Origin: Planctomycetota bacterium | GTDB taxonomy: Bacteria; Planctomycetota; UBA8742; UBA2392 | Assembly: GCA_020638675.1 (NCBI GenBank) | Contig: JACKID010000002.1 | Coordinates: forward strand, 372,001-436,000 | Direction of reading: 5' to 3' | Length of the DNA stretch: 64,000 bases | Part shown: positions 7,674 through 15,550 of the stretch, one piece after another | Numbering within the stretch: position 1 is the stretch's first letter | Layout: each line of letters starts with the position of its first letter | The notes under the pieces: generated by a model | Database searches by the model: none | The model's input: only the letters and a program-made list of their open reading frames with translations | What the model was told of the DNA's origin: nothing | Position numbers and translations under genes: made by a program

Positions 7674-9659
7674 TCAGTCGTCCTTGGGGAAGCCGGGGAA
7701 GCCCGGGATGCCGCCGGGCTGTGCTTCCTTGCCGAAGAACACGGCCTTGCCGCCGGTCTTGTGCGCGATCGGGCGCAACCAGTCCATCTGCGCCTCGCCG
7801 ATGCCGACGCACTGGATGCGCACGCGGCGCACGAGGTTCATGCGTTCGATTTCGTCCAGCAGGTTGTTCAGCGCCGGTCCGGCGAAGAAGAAGCCGCGGC
7901 TGGTCTCATCCGCATAGGGCCCGTTCTCGTCGAGGTCGTTGAACTGGTACTTCACGGTTTCCTTCTTGCGCCAGACCTTGCGTGCGGGCTGCGCCGGGTA
8001 GCCCGGTACCTTGATCCTGGTGATCGCGCCGGTTTCCGGGTCGCGCTGCTCGATCTCGCGCTCCGGGATCGCGGGCTGGGCGGGGATCTCGACCCACTGG
8101 CCCTCGCCCGGCTGCTGGCTGGAGTAGTCGCGGAACGTCGTGAATTCGTAGTCGATCTCGGGCGTCATCCCGCTGAAGCCGTCGCGGATGGGCGCGCCGT
8201 CGGACAGCAGGAAAATCGCGTCCGCGCCCTCGGTGACCAGCTTCATGTCATAGCCTTCGCGCGGGGCATCCATCACCCCGCCGCGCCCCATGCGGTACGC
8301 GCTGAGCAGCGCCTGGTAGTAGTTCGTCTCGCCCAGCAGCACGCCGTTCGGGCGCTTGGCCTTCATGTCGTCCGGCGCGTCTTTCGGGCGAACGGCGTCG
8401 AGCGAGCCGTTGATGCGCTTGGCGTTGATCTTGCTCGCCGAGATGAAGCCGTCGGTGATGCCCAGCGGCTCGGCGCTGTCGCCGAACAGGATGACGCACA
8501 CCTGCTTGTCCTTGGGCAGGCGCGAGACGGTCCACTTGACGTGTTCGCGCGCGGCGTCAAAGCGGTTCTTGACGCGCCTCCAGTCGATCTCGTAGCCGTC
8601 GTCCTTGCTGCCCTTCTTCGGCTTGTCGCCGGTGATCGGGTTCTTGAGCGACTCCAGGTCTTCACCGCTGAGCGGGTTCAGCATCGAGTCGCTGGCGTCG
8701 ACCAGGAACACGATGCGGTCCCCCATCACGTCCAACCCCATGAAGCTTGCGAACGTGCGCCCGTCGTCGTCGCCCAGCGGGTCCAGCCCGTTGTCGAACA
8801 GCAGACGCCACATGGAAGCGTACTGGTATGGGAACTTGGTCCGGAAGCAGAACTGCATCGCCAGCGCGGCTTCGCGCACGCTTCGCCCGAGCGTCTCTTC
8901 GCTCTCCATCACCGCGGCAATGCAGTCGAACACCGGTCGCCACTCCTTCGACACGGGCTCGCTGGCCTTCCAGAGCGGGCGGTAGGCGCGCGCGGCCGCC
9001 CAGCAGATGGCTTCGTACATAACCGCGCCTTCCGCCTTCTTGAAGTCTTCCTGCAGCATCACCTCGAGCGCGCGGCGCAGGTAGGGAAAGCCGCCGTGGG
9101 CCAGCGCCTCGATCATGGCGGCGCGGATCACCGGCGGAGACTTCTTGTCGCCCACGACCTCGAGCAATTCCATGCCGATGTCCGGGTCATCCTCAAGCGC
9201 GAGGATGCAGCCCGCGCAGTACACGCCCCAGACTTCCTCGGCGCGGCGGCTGTTGGATTTGAGGAACTTGCGCAGCGCCGTGATGTCGGCCGGCGACGGC
9301 TCCATGCGCATGATGAAGCGGCGCTCGTCGTCGTCGCTCGCGTTGGGGACGTCGTGCCGGTTGCGGAACGCCGCGGCGGCGAGATAGCGCATGTTGACTT
9401 CAAACGGGGCGGGCGGCTTCTCATAGATCGCCAGCAGGCGCGGCAGCACGTCATCGCCCTCGTAGCGCGCCCAGGCCTGCATCTGCGTGGCGTTCCAGCG
9501 CAGGGACTTGGACTCGGCCAGCTTGTCGAGCATGTCGGCCGTCGCCTGCTTGCGCTCGGCGTCGGGCTGCAGCTTGTCTTTGGCCGCGCCGGGAACGGCG
9601 ACGAGCAGCAGGGCAAGGGCGGAGAGGGGCAACAACAGGGCGCGCATGGCGAATCGCAT
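7674..9659 (-). CDS. Secreted von Willebrand factor A domain protein
   Basis: A 661-aa exported protein. The ATG at 9659 follows GGAG with 6 bp spacing and starts a signal peptide (ALLLPLSALALLLVAVPGAA). An alternative ATG at 9671 sits 6 bp after a TAGACT -10-like box and would give four more residues. The N-terminal half (about 30-300) is helical with HEAT-like pairs. The VWA domain begins around residue 312 with VFLVDASDSM, an intact MIDAS DxSxS motif, and continues with LLSDGAP and IQCVGIGEAQMDWL. The C-terminus has short Gly-Phe-Pro repeats. A metal-dependent adhesion or scaffold role is likely, but the partner is unknown. Confidence 0.88.
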   Translation of the reverse strand: MRFAMRALLLPLSALALLLVAVPGAAKDKLQPDAERKQATADMLDKLAESKSLRWNATQMQAWARYEGDDVLPRLLAIYEKPPAPFEVNMRYLAAAAFRNRHDVPNASDDDERRFIMRMEPSPADITALRKFLKSNSRRAEEVWGVYCAGCILALEDDPDIGMELLEVVGDKKSPPVIRAAMIEALAHGGFPYLRRALEVMLQEDFKKAEGAVMYEAICWAAARAYRPLWKASEPVSKEWRPVFDCIAAVMESEETLGRSVREAALAMQFCFRTKFPYQYASMWRLLFDNGLDPLGDDDGRTFASFMGLDVMGDRIVFLVDASDSMLNPLSGEDLESLKNPITGDKPKKGSKDDGYEIDWRRVKNRFDAAREHVKWTVSRLPKDKQVCVILFGDSAEPLGITDGFISASKINAKRINGSLDAVRPKDAPDDMKAKRPNGVLLGETNYYQALLSAYRMGRGGVMDAPREGYDMKLVTEGADAIFLLSDGAPIRDGFSGMTPEIDYEFTTFRDYSSQQPGEGQWVEIPAQPAIPEREIEQRDPETGAITRIKVPGYPAQPARKVWRKKETVKYQFNDLDENGPYADETSRGFFFAGPALNNLLDEIERMNLVRRVRIQCVGIGEAQMDWLRPIAHKTGGKAVFFGKEAQPGGIPGFPGFPKDD

Positions 9660-9773
9660 CGGCATCTCCATGCGACGAGTCTACCACATGCCCGAGGGCA
9701 TCCCATCTTGGCGAACCGAGCCCCGTTCGTTTTGTTGCAGAACAGCAAAGCGACCGGGGCCCATCGCGCGAGG

Positions 9774-10253
9774 CTACATGATGCCCGGCTTGCCGACCTG
9801 GCGGCGGAGCAGCCCGATTTGACCAAGGTGATAGGACTCGTGGAACGAGATCACCGAGAGCAGGGTGCCGATTGTTTCATGCGGGTTGCCGGTGGGGCTG
9901 ACGGGCGACTTCTCGGCCAGCTTCTCGGGCGTGACCGCGGCAATGGCTTCCGCGAGCGGCGCGCTGCTGCGGCGATAGCGCGCCAGCAGATCTTCCAGCG
10001 GCAGCGCCCCGCCCGACGTCAGCGGCGACGAGCCGCGCACGTAGCGCGCAAGCTCCTCCCGCGGCCACAGCGGCTCCCCCTTCAGGAGCGCGGCCACGCC
10101 GTTGCGGGCATCGGCGAGATGGCCGACGAGCCAGTTGATCGTGTTGCCCGTCGCGGAGGGCGTCAGGCTCTCGTCGTTCGTAAGACCCTCGGTGTAGGCG
10201 TCCATGAGCCACGCGCATACGCCGAGTTGATGGTTGATCGTTTCACTGTGCAT
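9774..10253 (-). CDS. DinB family protein (putative metal-dependent thiol transferase-like)
   Basis: A 159-aa four-helix DinB-superfamily protein. The metal-ligand histidines are visible: LVGHLADARNG around residue 45, and FHESYHLGQIG near 135, the classic HxxxH pair. The start at 10253 follows AGGAG with 6 bp spacing. The start lies 11 bp inside the end of the MarR-family gene, so the two are translationally coupled and the regulator probably controls this gene. DinB proteins are induced by stress or act as thiol (bacillithiol, mycothiol) S-transferases; the substrate here cannot be told. Confidence 0.88.
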   Translation of the reverse strand: MHSETINHQLGVCAWLMDAYTEGLTNDESLTPSATGNTINWLVGHLADARNGVAALLKGEPLWPREELARYVRGSSPLTSGGALPLEDLLARYRRSSAPLAEAIAAVTPEKLAEKSPVSPTGNPHETIGTLLSVISFHESYHLGQIGLLRRQVGKPGIM

Positions 10254-10692
10254 GGTTGTCTCCTGCGGGGACGGCGCCCCGGATGGTTTCAATGACTCGA
10301 AGGAATGCCTTGTAGTCGCGCTCGGATACCTGGCTCATCAGCTGGTTCTCGATCTCCCGCACCTGCTCGCCGATTTCATTGACCAGCTTGCGCCCCTTCG
10401 GCGTCACGGCGACGAGGAACGACCGACGGTCGGCCGGGTTGACCTCACGCTTCAGCAGGCGGCGCTTCTCGAGCTTGTCGAGCTGCCCGGTCAGGGTTGC
10501 GCCCTTGATGCCGAAGACGTCGGCGATCTTGCCCACGGCGCAAGGCCCGTAGCGCGCGACGTAGGAGAGCAGGTGGCCCTCGGAGCTTTCGATCCTCGTG
10601 GTGAAGCGGCGCTCAAACTCGCGCGACAGCTCGCGGTACGCGGCGTGCACCGGCGAGACAAAACGGGAACGGTAATTCCGGATATCGTTCAT
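10243..10692 (-). CDS. MarR family transcriptional regulator
   Basis: A 149-aa winged-helix regulator. The recognition helix region reads KIADVFGIKGATLTGQLDKLE, and the wing contains NPADRRSFLVAVTPKG, the usual MarR signature D-R-R-S. Flanking helices form the dimer interface. It is the first gene of a two-gene operon with the DinB gene. A -10-like TATATT lies 7 bp before the ATG and overlaps a pair of CCGAAATA repeats, suggesting a leaderless, autorepressed promoter. The ligand is unknown. Family assignment is firm. Confidence 0.92.
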   Translation of the reverse strand: MNDIRNYRSRFVSPVHAAYRELSREFERRFTTRIESSEGHLLSYVARYGPCAVGKIADVFGIKGATLTGQLDKLEKRRLLKREVNPADRRSFLVAVTPKGRKLVNEIGEQVREIENQLMSQVSERDYKAFLRVIETIRGAVPAGDNHAQ

Positions 10693-10695
10693 ATT

Positions 10696-10719
10696 CCGAA
10701 ATATACGGTTACCGAAATA
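10696..10719. promoter_or_regulatory. Candidate MarR operator overlapping a leaderless promoter
   Basis: CCGAAATA occurs at 10696-10703 and again at 10712-10719, 16 bp apart (one and a half helical turns), with the dyad CGGTTACCG at 10706-10714 between them. On the minus strand TATATT (10705-10700) lies 7 bp before the marR ATG. Binding here would block the promoter. This is an inference from sequence only. Confidence 0.5.
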
Positions 10720-10732
10720 AATGGCAAACGAA

Positions 10733-10758
10733 AAGGGCCGGCGTTTCGGCCGGCCCTT
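10733..10758 (-). terminator. Rho-independent terminator of the triple DUF2541-like gene
   Basis: A 10-bp GC-rich stem (10733-10742 with 10749-10758) with a six-base loop lies just past the stop at 10767 on the minus strand. The RNA continues with a short T-rich run (CCCTTTTCG). It separates this gene from the marR operon. Confidence 0.8.
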
Positions 10759-10766
10759 GTCAGTCC

Positions 10767-11936
10767 CTACTTGGCTTCTTTGCCGTAGACGTTGACGGTG
10801 GCCTTGCCGTCGCGGATGCCCTTGGTGCTGTACTCGAACACCATGCGCTCGACGGTGCGGGCGTCGCCGGGGAAGTCCACCTGGCGGGTGCGGCTGCCTT
10901 CGTCGAACTCGAGCTTGGTCTTCACCTCGTGCTGCTTGCCGTTGCCGAAGGTGATGATGATGTTCTTCAACTCAAGGTCCGCGTCTTCGACCTCCAGCAT
11001 GAAGCCCGTGAACTTGCCCTTGCTTTCACCGACAATGATCACGTCCTTGTCCTTGCCGAAGTCCACCTCGCGGCTGCCGAGGTGCGAGTAGCCCGGGTAG
11101 CGGTCGTTCACGCCGGCCGGCTTGCCGTACAGCTTCACGGTCGCCTTGCCGTCGCGAATCTTGCTCTTGTAGAAGAACGTCACCTTCTTGATCACGCGAG
11201 CGTCGCCCGGCAGGTCGATCACGCGGCTGCGCGACTTTTCATCGAAGTTGGCGCGCACGTCCGGCGAGTAAGTTTCGTCGTTACGGAAGTCCACCTTGAT
11301 GTCCCACATCTCCAGCTCGGCGTCGGACACGCCGATCACGATCGCCGTGAAGCGGCCCTCGGCGGCGGTCACTTCGATCGTGTCGCGGTCGGCGCCAAAG
11401 TCGACCTTGCGCTCACCCAGCAGCTGGTAGCCCTCGCTGCTCTTGGGCAGGTGGTCCTTCCAGTCGCCCTTGTCCGGGCCGGGCTTGTCCGGCTTGTCGT
11501 CCTTGCCCGCTTCGCCCGGCTTGCCGAACAGCTTCACGGTCGCCTTGCCCTTGCGCAGCTTGCTCTTGTACTTGAACTCGACCTTGCGGATCACACGGGC
11601 TTCGCCCGGCAGATCGATCTGGCGTGAACGCTCGCCTTCCTTGAACGTCTGGCGCACGTCCGGCGAGAAGGTGTCGTCGTTGCCGAAGGTGAACTTGATG
11701 TCGTACATCTCGAGGTTGCCGTTGATCACGCCGATCAACACGCTGACGAAACGGCCTTCATTGCCGGAGACCTCAATCGTGTCCTTGTCGCCGCCGAAGT
11801 CGACCCTGCGCTCGCCCAGCAGCTCGTAGTTCGGGAACTTCTCTTTCCAGTTCGGCTCGTCTTCGTCGGCCTTGATCGTGCTGACGCTGACCAGGCTCAT
11901 CGCCAGCAACACCAGTACCATCCACGCGGTCTTCAT
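10767..11936 (-). CDS. Secreted protein with three DUF2541-like repeats
   Basis: A 389-aa exported protein. Its signal peptide is AWMVLVLLAMSLVSVSTIKA, and GGGAGAG precedes the ATG. Three repeats of about 100 residues follow (about 35-135, 160-270, 280-385). Each has the pattern LGxRxVDFxxDxDxIxV, then GxFxxxxxxVxxxxLEMxxIxxxFxN, then SRxIDLPGxARxIxxVxFxYxSK, and ends KGKATVxLxGK. This matches the small DUF2541 domain, known as single-domain periplasmic proteins. A Pro/Lys/Asp-rich linker separates repeats 1 and 2. Divergent from it lies a single-repeat lipoprotein of the same family. The function is unknown; the beta-rich repeats suggest binding in the envelope. Confidence 0.85.
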   Translation of the reverse strand: MKTAWMVLVLLAMSLVSVSTIKADEDEPNWKEKFPNYELLGERRVDFGGDKDTIEVSGNEGRFVSVLIGVINGNLEMYDIKFTFGNDDTFSPDVRQTFKEGERSRQIDLPGEARVIRKVEFKYKSKLRKGKATVKLFGKPGEAGKDDKPDKPGPDKGDWKDHLPKSSEGYQLLGERKVDFGADRDTIEVTAAEGRFTAIVIGVSDAELEMWDIKVDFRNDETYSPDVRANFDEKSRSRVIDLPGDARVIKKVTFFYKSKIRDGKATVKLYGKPAGVNDRYPGYSHLGSREVDFGKDKDVIIVGESKGKFTGFMLEVEDADLELKNIIITFGNGKQHEVKTKLEFDEGSRTRQVDFPGDARTVERMVFEYSTKGIRDGKATVNVYGKEAK

Positions 11937-12119
11937 GGCTCTCCCTTTGTCCGTATCACGTTGAGCGACGTGTTATGCCGACTACACCCCGCTGCTGCCA
12001 TCAGGTTTCACACAAAAAGTAATGAGACTTTCGTCGAAGGCTATTCCGTTTTTCGGGCGCAACCGGTGGGATACGCTGGTGTTGCATTCAACCGCTCACA
12101 TACCGCACAGGAGTTTTCG

Positions 12120-12554
12120 ATGACGACGGCAAGACTGTCAGTGATGTTGCTTCTTCTGATCGCGCTCGGCGCCAGCACGGGCTGCGGAGGTCGCGGCGCC
12201 AGGCCGATCAACACCCAGGACGGCGACGCCGACCGTGTCGAGCTGCTGGGCACGCGCAAAGTCGACTTCAAGGGCGATTTCGACACCATCATGGTGACGC
12301 TGAAGGAAGGCACCTTCCACGCCCTGCGCATCGACGTCGACGGCAGCGCGCTGGAGATGTGGGACGTTGACGTGTTCTTCAGCAACGGCGGACACGAAGA
12401 CATCGCCACGCGCATGAACTTCGCCGAGGGGTCATGGAGCCGCCGGATCGACCTGCGGGGCGGCGCCCGCGGCATCAAGAAAGTCACGTTCAAGTACAAG
12501 AGCAAGAAGGCACGCACAGGCAAGGCCACCGTCAAGCTGTACGGGATTCACTAG
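12120..12554 (+). CDS. DUF2541-like lipoprotein
   Basis: A 144-aa lipoprotein with lipobox ASTGC (Cys about residue 21). AGGAG 6 bp upstream of the ATG fixes the start. The mature part is one copy of the domain found three times in the divergent neighbour: LLGTRKVDFKGDFDTIMV, SALEMWDVDVFFSNG, SWSRRIDLRGG, GKATVKLYG. The two genes share a 183-bp divergent control region and probably act in the same envelope process. Confidence 0.87.
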   Translation: MTTARLSVMLLLLIALGASTGCGGRGARPINTQDGDADRVELLGTRKVDFKGDFDTIMVTLKEGTFHALRIDVDGSALEMWDVDVFFSNGGHEDIATRMNFAEGSWSRRIDLRGGARGIKKVTFKYKSKKARTGKATVKLYGIH

Positions 12555-12567
12555 CCCGATTTTGGAC

Positions 12568-12599
12568 CCAACCGGCCCGGATTGTTCCGGGCCGGTTGG
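12568..12599. terminator. Strong hairpin terminator
   Basis: A perfect 13-bp stem (12568-12580 with 12587-12599) with loop attgtt lies 13 bp after the DUF2541 lipoprotein stop. The downstream T-run is short. It insulates the monooxygenase gene. Confidence 0.75.
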
Positions 12600-12659
12600 C
12601 ATTTGCGCCCGGCCGGATGCGGTCTAGATTGCGGGCGTGCAGTTCGTCTGGAGACAGCG

Positions 12660-14993
12660 GTGAAGATAGTCAGCATTGGCGGCGGGCCGGCGGGGCTCTA
12701 TTTCGCGATCCTGATGAAGAAGCAGGATCCCGCGCACGACATCACGGTGGTCGAGCGCAACCGGCCTTACGACACGTTCGGTTGGGGCGTGGTGTTTTCC
12801 GACGAAACGCTCGGCGGCTTCGAAGAGGCCGACAAGGAGAGCTACGACCGCATCGTCAAGGAGTTCGCCTACTGGCCCGACATCGACACCTTCATCAAGG
12901 GCGAGTGCATCCGCAGCACGGGCCACGGCTTCGCCGGCATGAGCCGCAAGCGCCTGCTGAACATCTTCCAGGAACGCTGCGAGGAACTGGGCGTCAAGCT
13001 GGTGTTCGACACCGAGGTGAAATCGCTCGAGCCGTACAAGGACGCCGACCTGATCCTCGGCGCGGACGGCGTGAACTCCTGGGTGCGCGAGCATTTCAAG
13101 CAGACCTTCAAGCCCGACATCGACTGGCGCAAGTGCAAGTTCAGCTGGCTCGGCACCGACCTGCGAGTGCCGGCGTTCACGTTTATCTACGAAGAGAACG
13201 AACACGGGCTGTTCGCCGTGCACGCCTACCCGTTCGAAGAAAACCTCAGCACCTTCATCGTCGAGTGCCGCGAGGAAACGTGGAAGAAGGCCGGGCTCGA
13301 CAAGGCCGATGAGGCCGAAACTATCGCCTACTGCGAGAAGCTGTTTGCGAAGTACCTGAAAGGCCACAGGCTGCTCGGCAACAAGAGCGTGTGGCGAACC
13401 TTCCCGACTGTGCGCAACGAGACCTGGGTGCACGAGAACGTGGTGCTGATGGGCGACGCCGCGCACACGGCCCACTTCAGCATCGGCAGCGGCACCAAAC
13501 TGGCGATGGAAGACGCGATCGAGCTGGCAAAGGCTTTTGCCGACAACGGCAGCAGCGACGTGAACGCCACGCTGAAGCTCTATGAAGACCGCCGCTGGGT
13601 GGACGGCGCCAAGCTGCAGAAGACCGCACAGACCAGCCTCGAGTGGTTCGAGAACGTCGCGCGCTACTACAAGACCCAGCACCCGATCCGCTTCACCTTC
13701 AACCAGCTCTCACGCAGCAAGCGTATTACGTATGACAACCTGCGCATGCGCGACCCGGCATTCGTCGAGAAGGCAACCAACTGGTTTGCGAACCAGAACC
13801 AGTTCAAGAACGTCAAAGTCGCGCCGCCCGCCTATGCGGCGGAGACCGAAGAACGCACCATCCGCGCCCACTTCGAGCGCGAGGGCAAATCGCAGGGACT
13901 GCCCACCGCGCCGCCGGTGTTCCAGCCCTACCAGCTGCGTGAGATGGGCCTGGCCAATCGGCTCGTGGTAAGCCCGATGTGCCAGTACAGCAGCGTTGAC
14001 GGCATGCCGCACGACTGGCACATGGTGCACCTCGGTAGCCGCGCGATCGGCGGCGCGGGGCTGCTCTACACCGAGGCCACCCACGTCAGCCCCGAGGGCC
14101 GCATCACGCCCGGCTGCGCGGGCATGTACAAGCCGGAGCACGTGCCGGCCTGGAAGCGCATCGTCGAGTTCGTCCACGGACACAGCAAGGCGAAGTTCTG
14201 CATGCAGCTCGCGCACGCAGGGCGCAAGGCCAGCACCGACCTGCCGTGGAAGGGCGGCAACGCGCTGACGCCTGAGCAGGGTGCATGGGAAACTGTCGCG
14301 GCGTCAGCAATCCCGTACAAGCAGGGCTGGCACACGCCGCGCGAAATGACCCGCGCCGACATGGACAAGGTGCAGGCCGACTTCGTGCAGTCCGCCAGGT
14401 GGGCCGAGCAGGCGGGCTTCGACATGATCGAGCTGCACTACGCCCACGGCTACCTGATGAACTCGTTCATCAGCCCGCTCACCAACAAGCGCACCGACAA
14501 GTATGGCGGCTCGCTGGAAGCGCGCATGCAGTACCCGCTCGAATGTTTTAGATCCGTGCGGGAAATCTGGCCTGCAGAGAAACCGATGAGCGTCCGCATC
14601 TCGGCGACCGAATGGCACGAGGACGGACTGAGCGACGACGACCGCGTCGAGATCGCCAAGATGTTCAAAGACGCGGGCCTCGACATCATCGACGTCAGCG
14701 CCGGCCAGGTCGTGCCGGACCAGCAGCCGATCTACGGGCGTATGTTCCAGACGCCGTTCAGCGATTTAATACGCAACGAGGCGCACATCGCGACCATGAC
14801 CGTCGGCGCCGTGCAGACCGTTGACCAGGCCAACACCATCCTGCTGGCAGGCCGCGCCGACCTGGTAATGATGGCGCGCCCCCACCTGTTCGATCCGTAC
14901 ATGCTCGCGCACGCGGCCGCCGACTACGACTACGACCTTCAATACTGGCCGCCCCAGTACCTCGCAGGCAAACCCGCACCGAGGAGCAGCTGA
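12660..14993 (+). CDS. Bifunctional flavin monooxygenase / Old Yellow Enzyme oxidoreductase (anthraniloyl-CoA monooxygenase-reductase type)
   Basis: A 777-aa two-domain enzyme. The GTG at 12660 is chosen because GGAG lies 6 bp upstream and the product then begins directly with the FAD fold (VSIGGGPAGLYFA). Residues 1-390 are an aromatic hydroxylase-like FAD monooxygenase, with LMGDAAHTAHFSIGSG for the second FAD motif. From about residue 415 the protein is an FMN-dependent OYE domain (VSPMCQYSS, MVHLGSRAIGGAGL, LAHAGRKAS, HYAHGYLMNSF, YGGSLEAR). This exact fusion and length match 2-aminobenzoyl-CoA monooxygenase/reductase and proteins annotated as salicylyl-CoA 5-hydroxylase. The CoA-ester substrate is inferred; no ligase or ring-degradation genes are nearby. 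The dut start codon overlaps its stop. Confidence 0.88.
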   Translation: MKIVSIGGGPAGLYFAILMKKQDPAHDITVVERNRPYDTFGWGVVFSDETLGGFEEADKESYDRIVKEFAYWPDIDTFIKGECIRSTGHGFAGMSRKRLLNIFQERCEELGVKLVFDTEVKSLEPYKDADLILGADGVNSWVREHFKQTFKPDIDWRKCKFSWLGTDLRVPAFTFIYEENEHGLFAVHAYPFEENLSTFIVECREETWKKAGLDKADEAETIAYCEKLFAKYLKGHRLLGNKSVWRTFPTVRNETWVHENVVLMGDAAHTAHFSIGSGTKLAMEDAIELAKAFADNGSSDVNATLKLYEDRRWVDGAKLQKTAQTSLEWFENVARYYKTQHPIRFTFNQLSRSKRITYDNLRMRDPAFVEKATNWFANQNQFKNVKVAPPAYAAETEERTIRAHFEREGKSQGLPTAPPVFQPYQLREMGLANRLVVSPMCQYSSVDGMPHDWHMVHLGSRAIGGAGLLYTEATHVSPEGRITPGCAGMYKPEHVPAWKRIVEFVHGHSKAKFCMQLAHAGRKASTDLPWKGGNALTPEQGAWETVAASAIPYKQGWHTPREMTRADMDKVQADFVQSARWAEQAGFDMIELHYAHGYLMNSFISPLTNKRTDKYGGSLEARMQYPLECFRSVREIWPAEKPMSVRISATEWHEDGLSDDDRVEIAKMFKDAGLDIIDVSAGQVVPDQQPIYGRMFQTPFSDLIRNEAHIATMTVGAVQTVDQANTILLAGRADLVMMARPHLFDPYMLAHAAADYDYDLQYWPPQYLAGKPAPRSS

Positions 14994-15445
14994 TGCGCGT
15001 AACGCTGCCCGTGAAGCTCAAGCGCCTGCCGCACGGGGAAGGGCTGCCGGTGCCGGGCTACCAGACCGAGCACGCGGCCGGCGCCGACGTGCATGCGGCC
15101 TTGGAGGGGCCGGTGCTGCTGCAACCGGGCAGGCACGCGATGATCCCGACAGGTTTCTGCTACGAGATTCCGCCGGGCTACGAGATGCAGGTGCGTCCGC
15201 GCAGCGGACTGGCCGCGAAACACGGCATAACAGTGCTGAACGCGCCGGGCACGATCGACGCGGACTATCGCGGCGAGCTGAAGGTGCTGCTGATCAACCA
15301 CGGGCCGGAGCCGTTCGAGATCCAGCGCGGCGAACGCATCGCCCAGATCATCATCGCCCCGGTCGTGATGGCGGCCTTCAAGGAAGTCAACGAGCTGTCC
15401 GACACCAGCCGCGGCCAAGGCGGCTTCGGCTCAACAGGCAAGTAG
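14993..15445 (+). CDS. dut: dUTP diphosphatase (dUTPase)
   Basis: A 150-aa trimeric dUTPase converting dUTP to dUMP and pyrophosphate, which keeps uracil out of DNA. Conserved motifs are in order: AGADVHA (I), RPRSGLAAKHG (II), NAPGTIDADYRGE (III), RGERIAQIII (IV) and the P-loop-like RGQGGFGSTGK (V) at the C-terminus. The start ATG shares its A with the TGA of the monooxygenase gene, so translation is probably coupled. The coupling of a nucleotide-pool enzyme to an aromatic oxygenase is odd but need not be functional. Confidence 0.95.
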   Translation: MRVTLPVKLKRLPHGEGLPVPGYQTEHAAGADVHAALEGPVLLQPGRHAMIPTGFCYEIPPGYEMQVRPRSGLAAKHGITVLNAPGTIDADYRGELKVLLINHGPEPFEIQRGERIAQIIIAPVVMAAFKEVNELSDTSRGQGGFGSTGK

Positions 15446-15446
15446 T

Positions 15447-15547
15447 GTGTTGCGGGCATCTTGCCCGCATCCGTTCCGGGCGTCCCGCCCGGAACACAGT
15501 CACGAGCGAGACGCTCGTGAAGGTTGCCGGCTGGAAGCCCGCAACAC
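15447..15547. repeat. Compound intergenic hairpin module A (four hairpins in an outer stem)
   Basis: The outer arms 15447-15457 and 15537-15547 are perfect 11-bp reverse complements. Between and within them are tight hairpins: 15451-15458/15462-15469 (loop TCT), 15473-15482/15486-15495 (loop TCC) and 15500-15508/15512-15520 (loop AGA). A fourth, imperfect one lies around 15524-15544. Stem sequences differ while the loops recur in modules B and E. It lies between convergent dut and cysM-like genes, so it may also terminate both. Confidence 0.8.
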
Positions 15548-15550
15548 GGA

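Noticed and set aside
5841..10295. A 1484-codon open frame on the plus strand
   Set aside because: It runs antisense to the selenoprotein, DUF4416, VWA and DinB genes, which have clear domains. Long opposite-strand frames are expected in GC-rich DNA and the translation is rich in Arg, Ala, Val and His with no motif.
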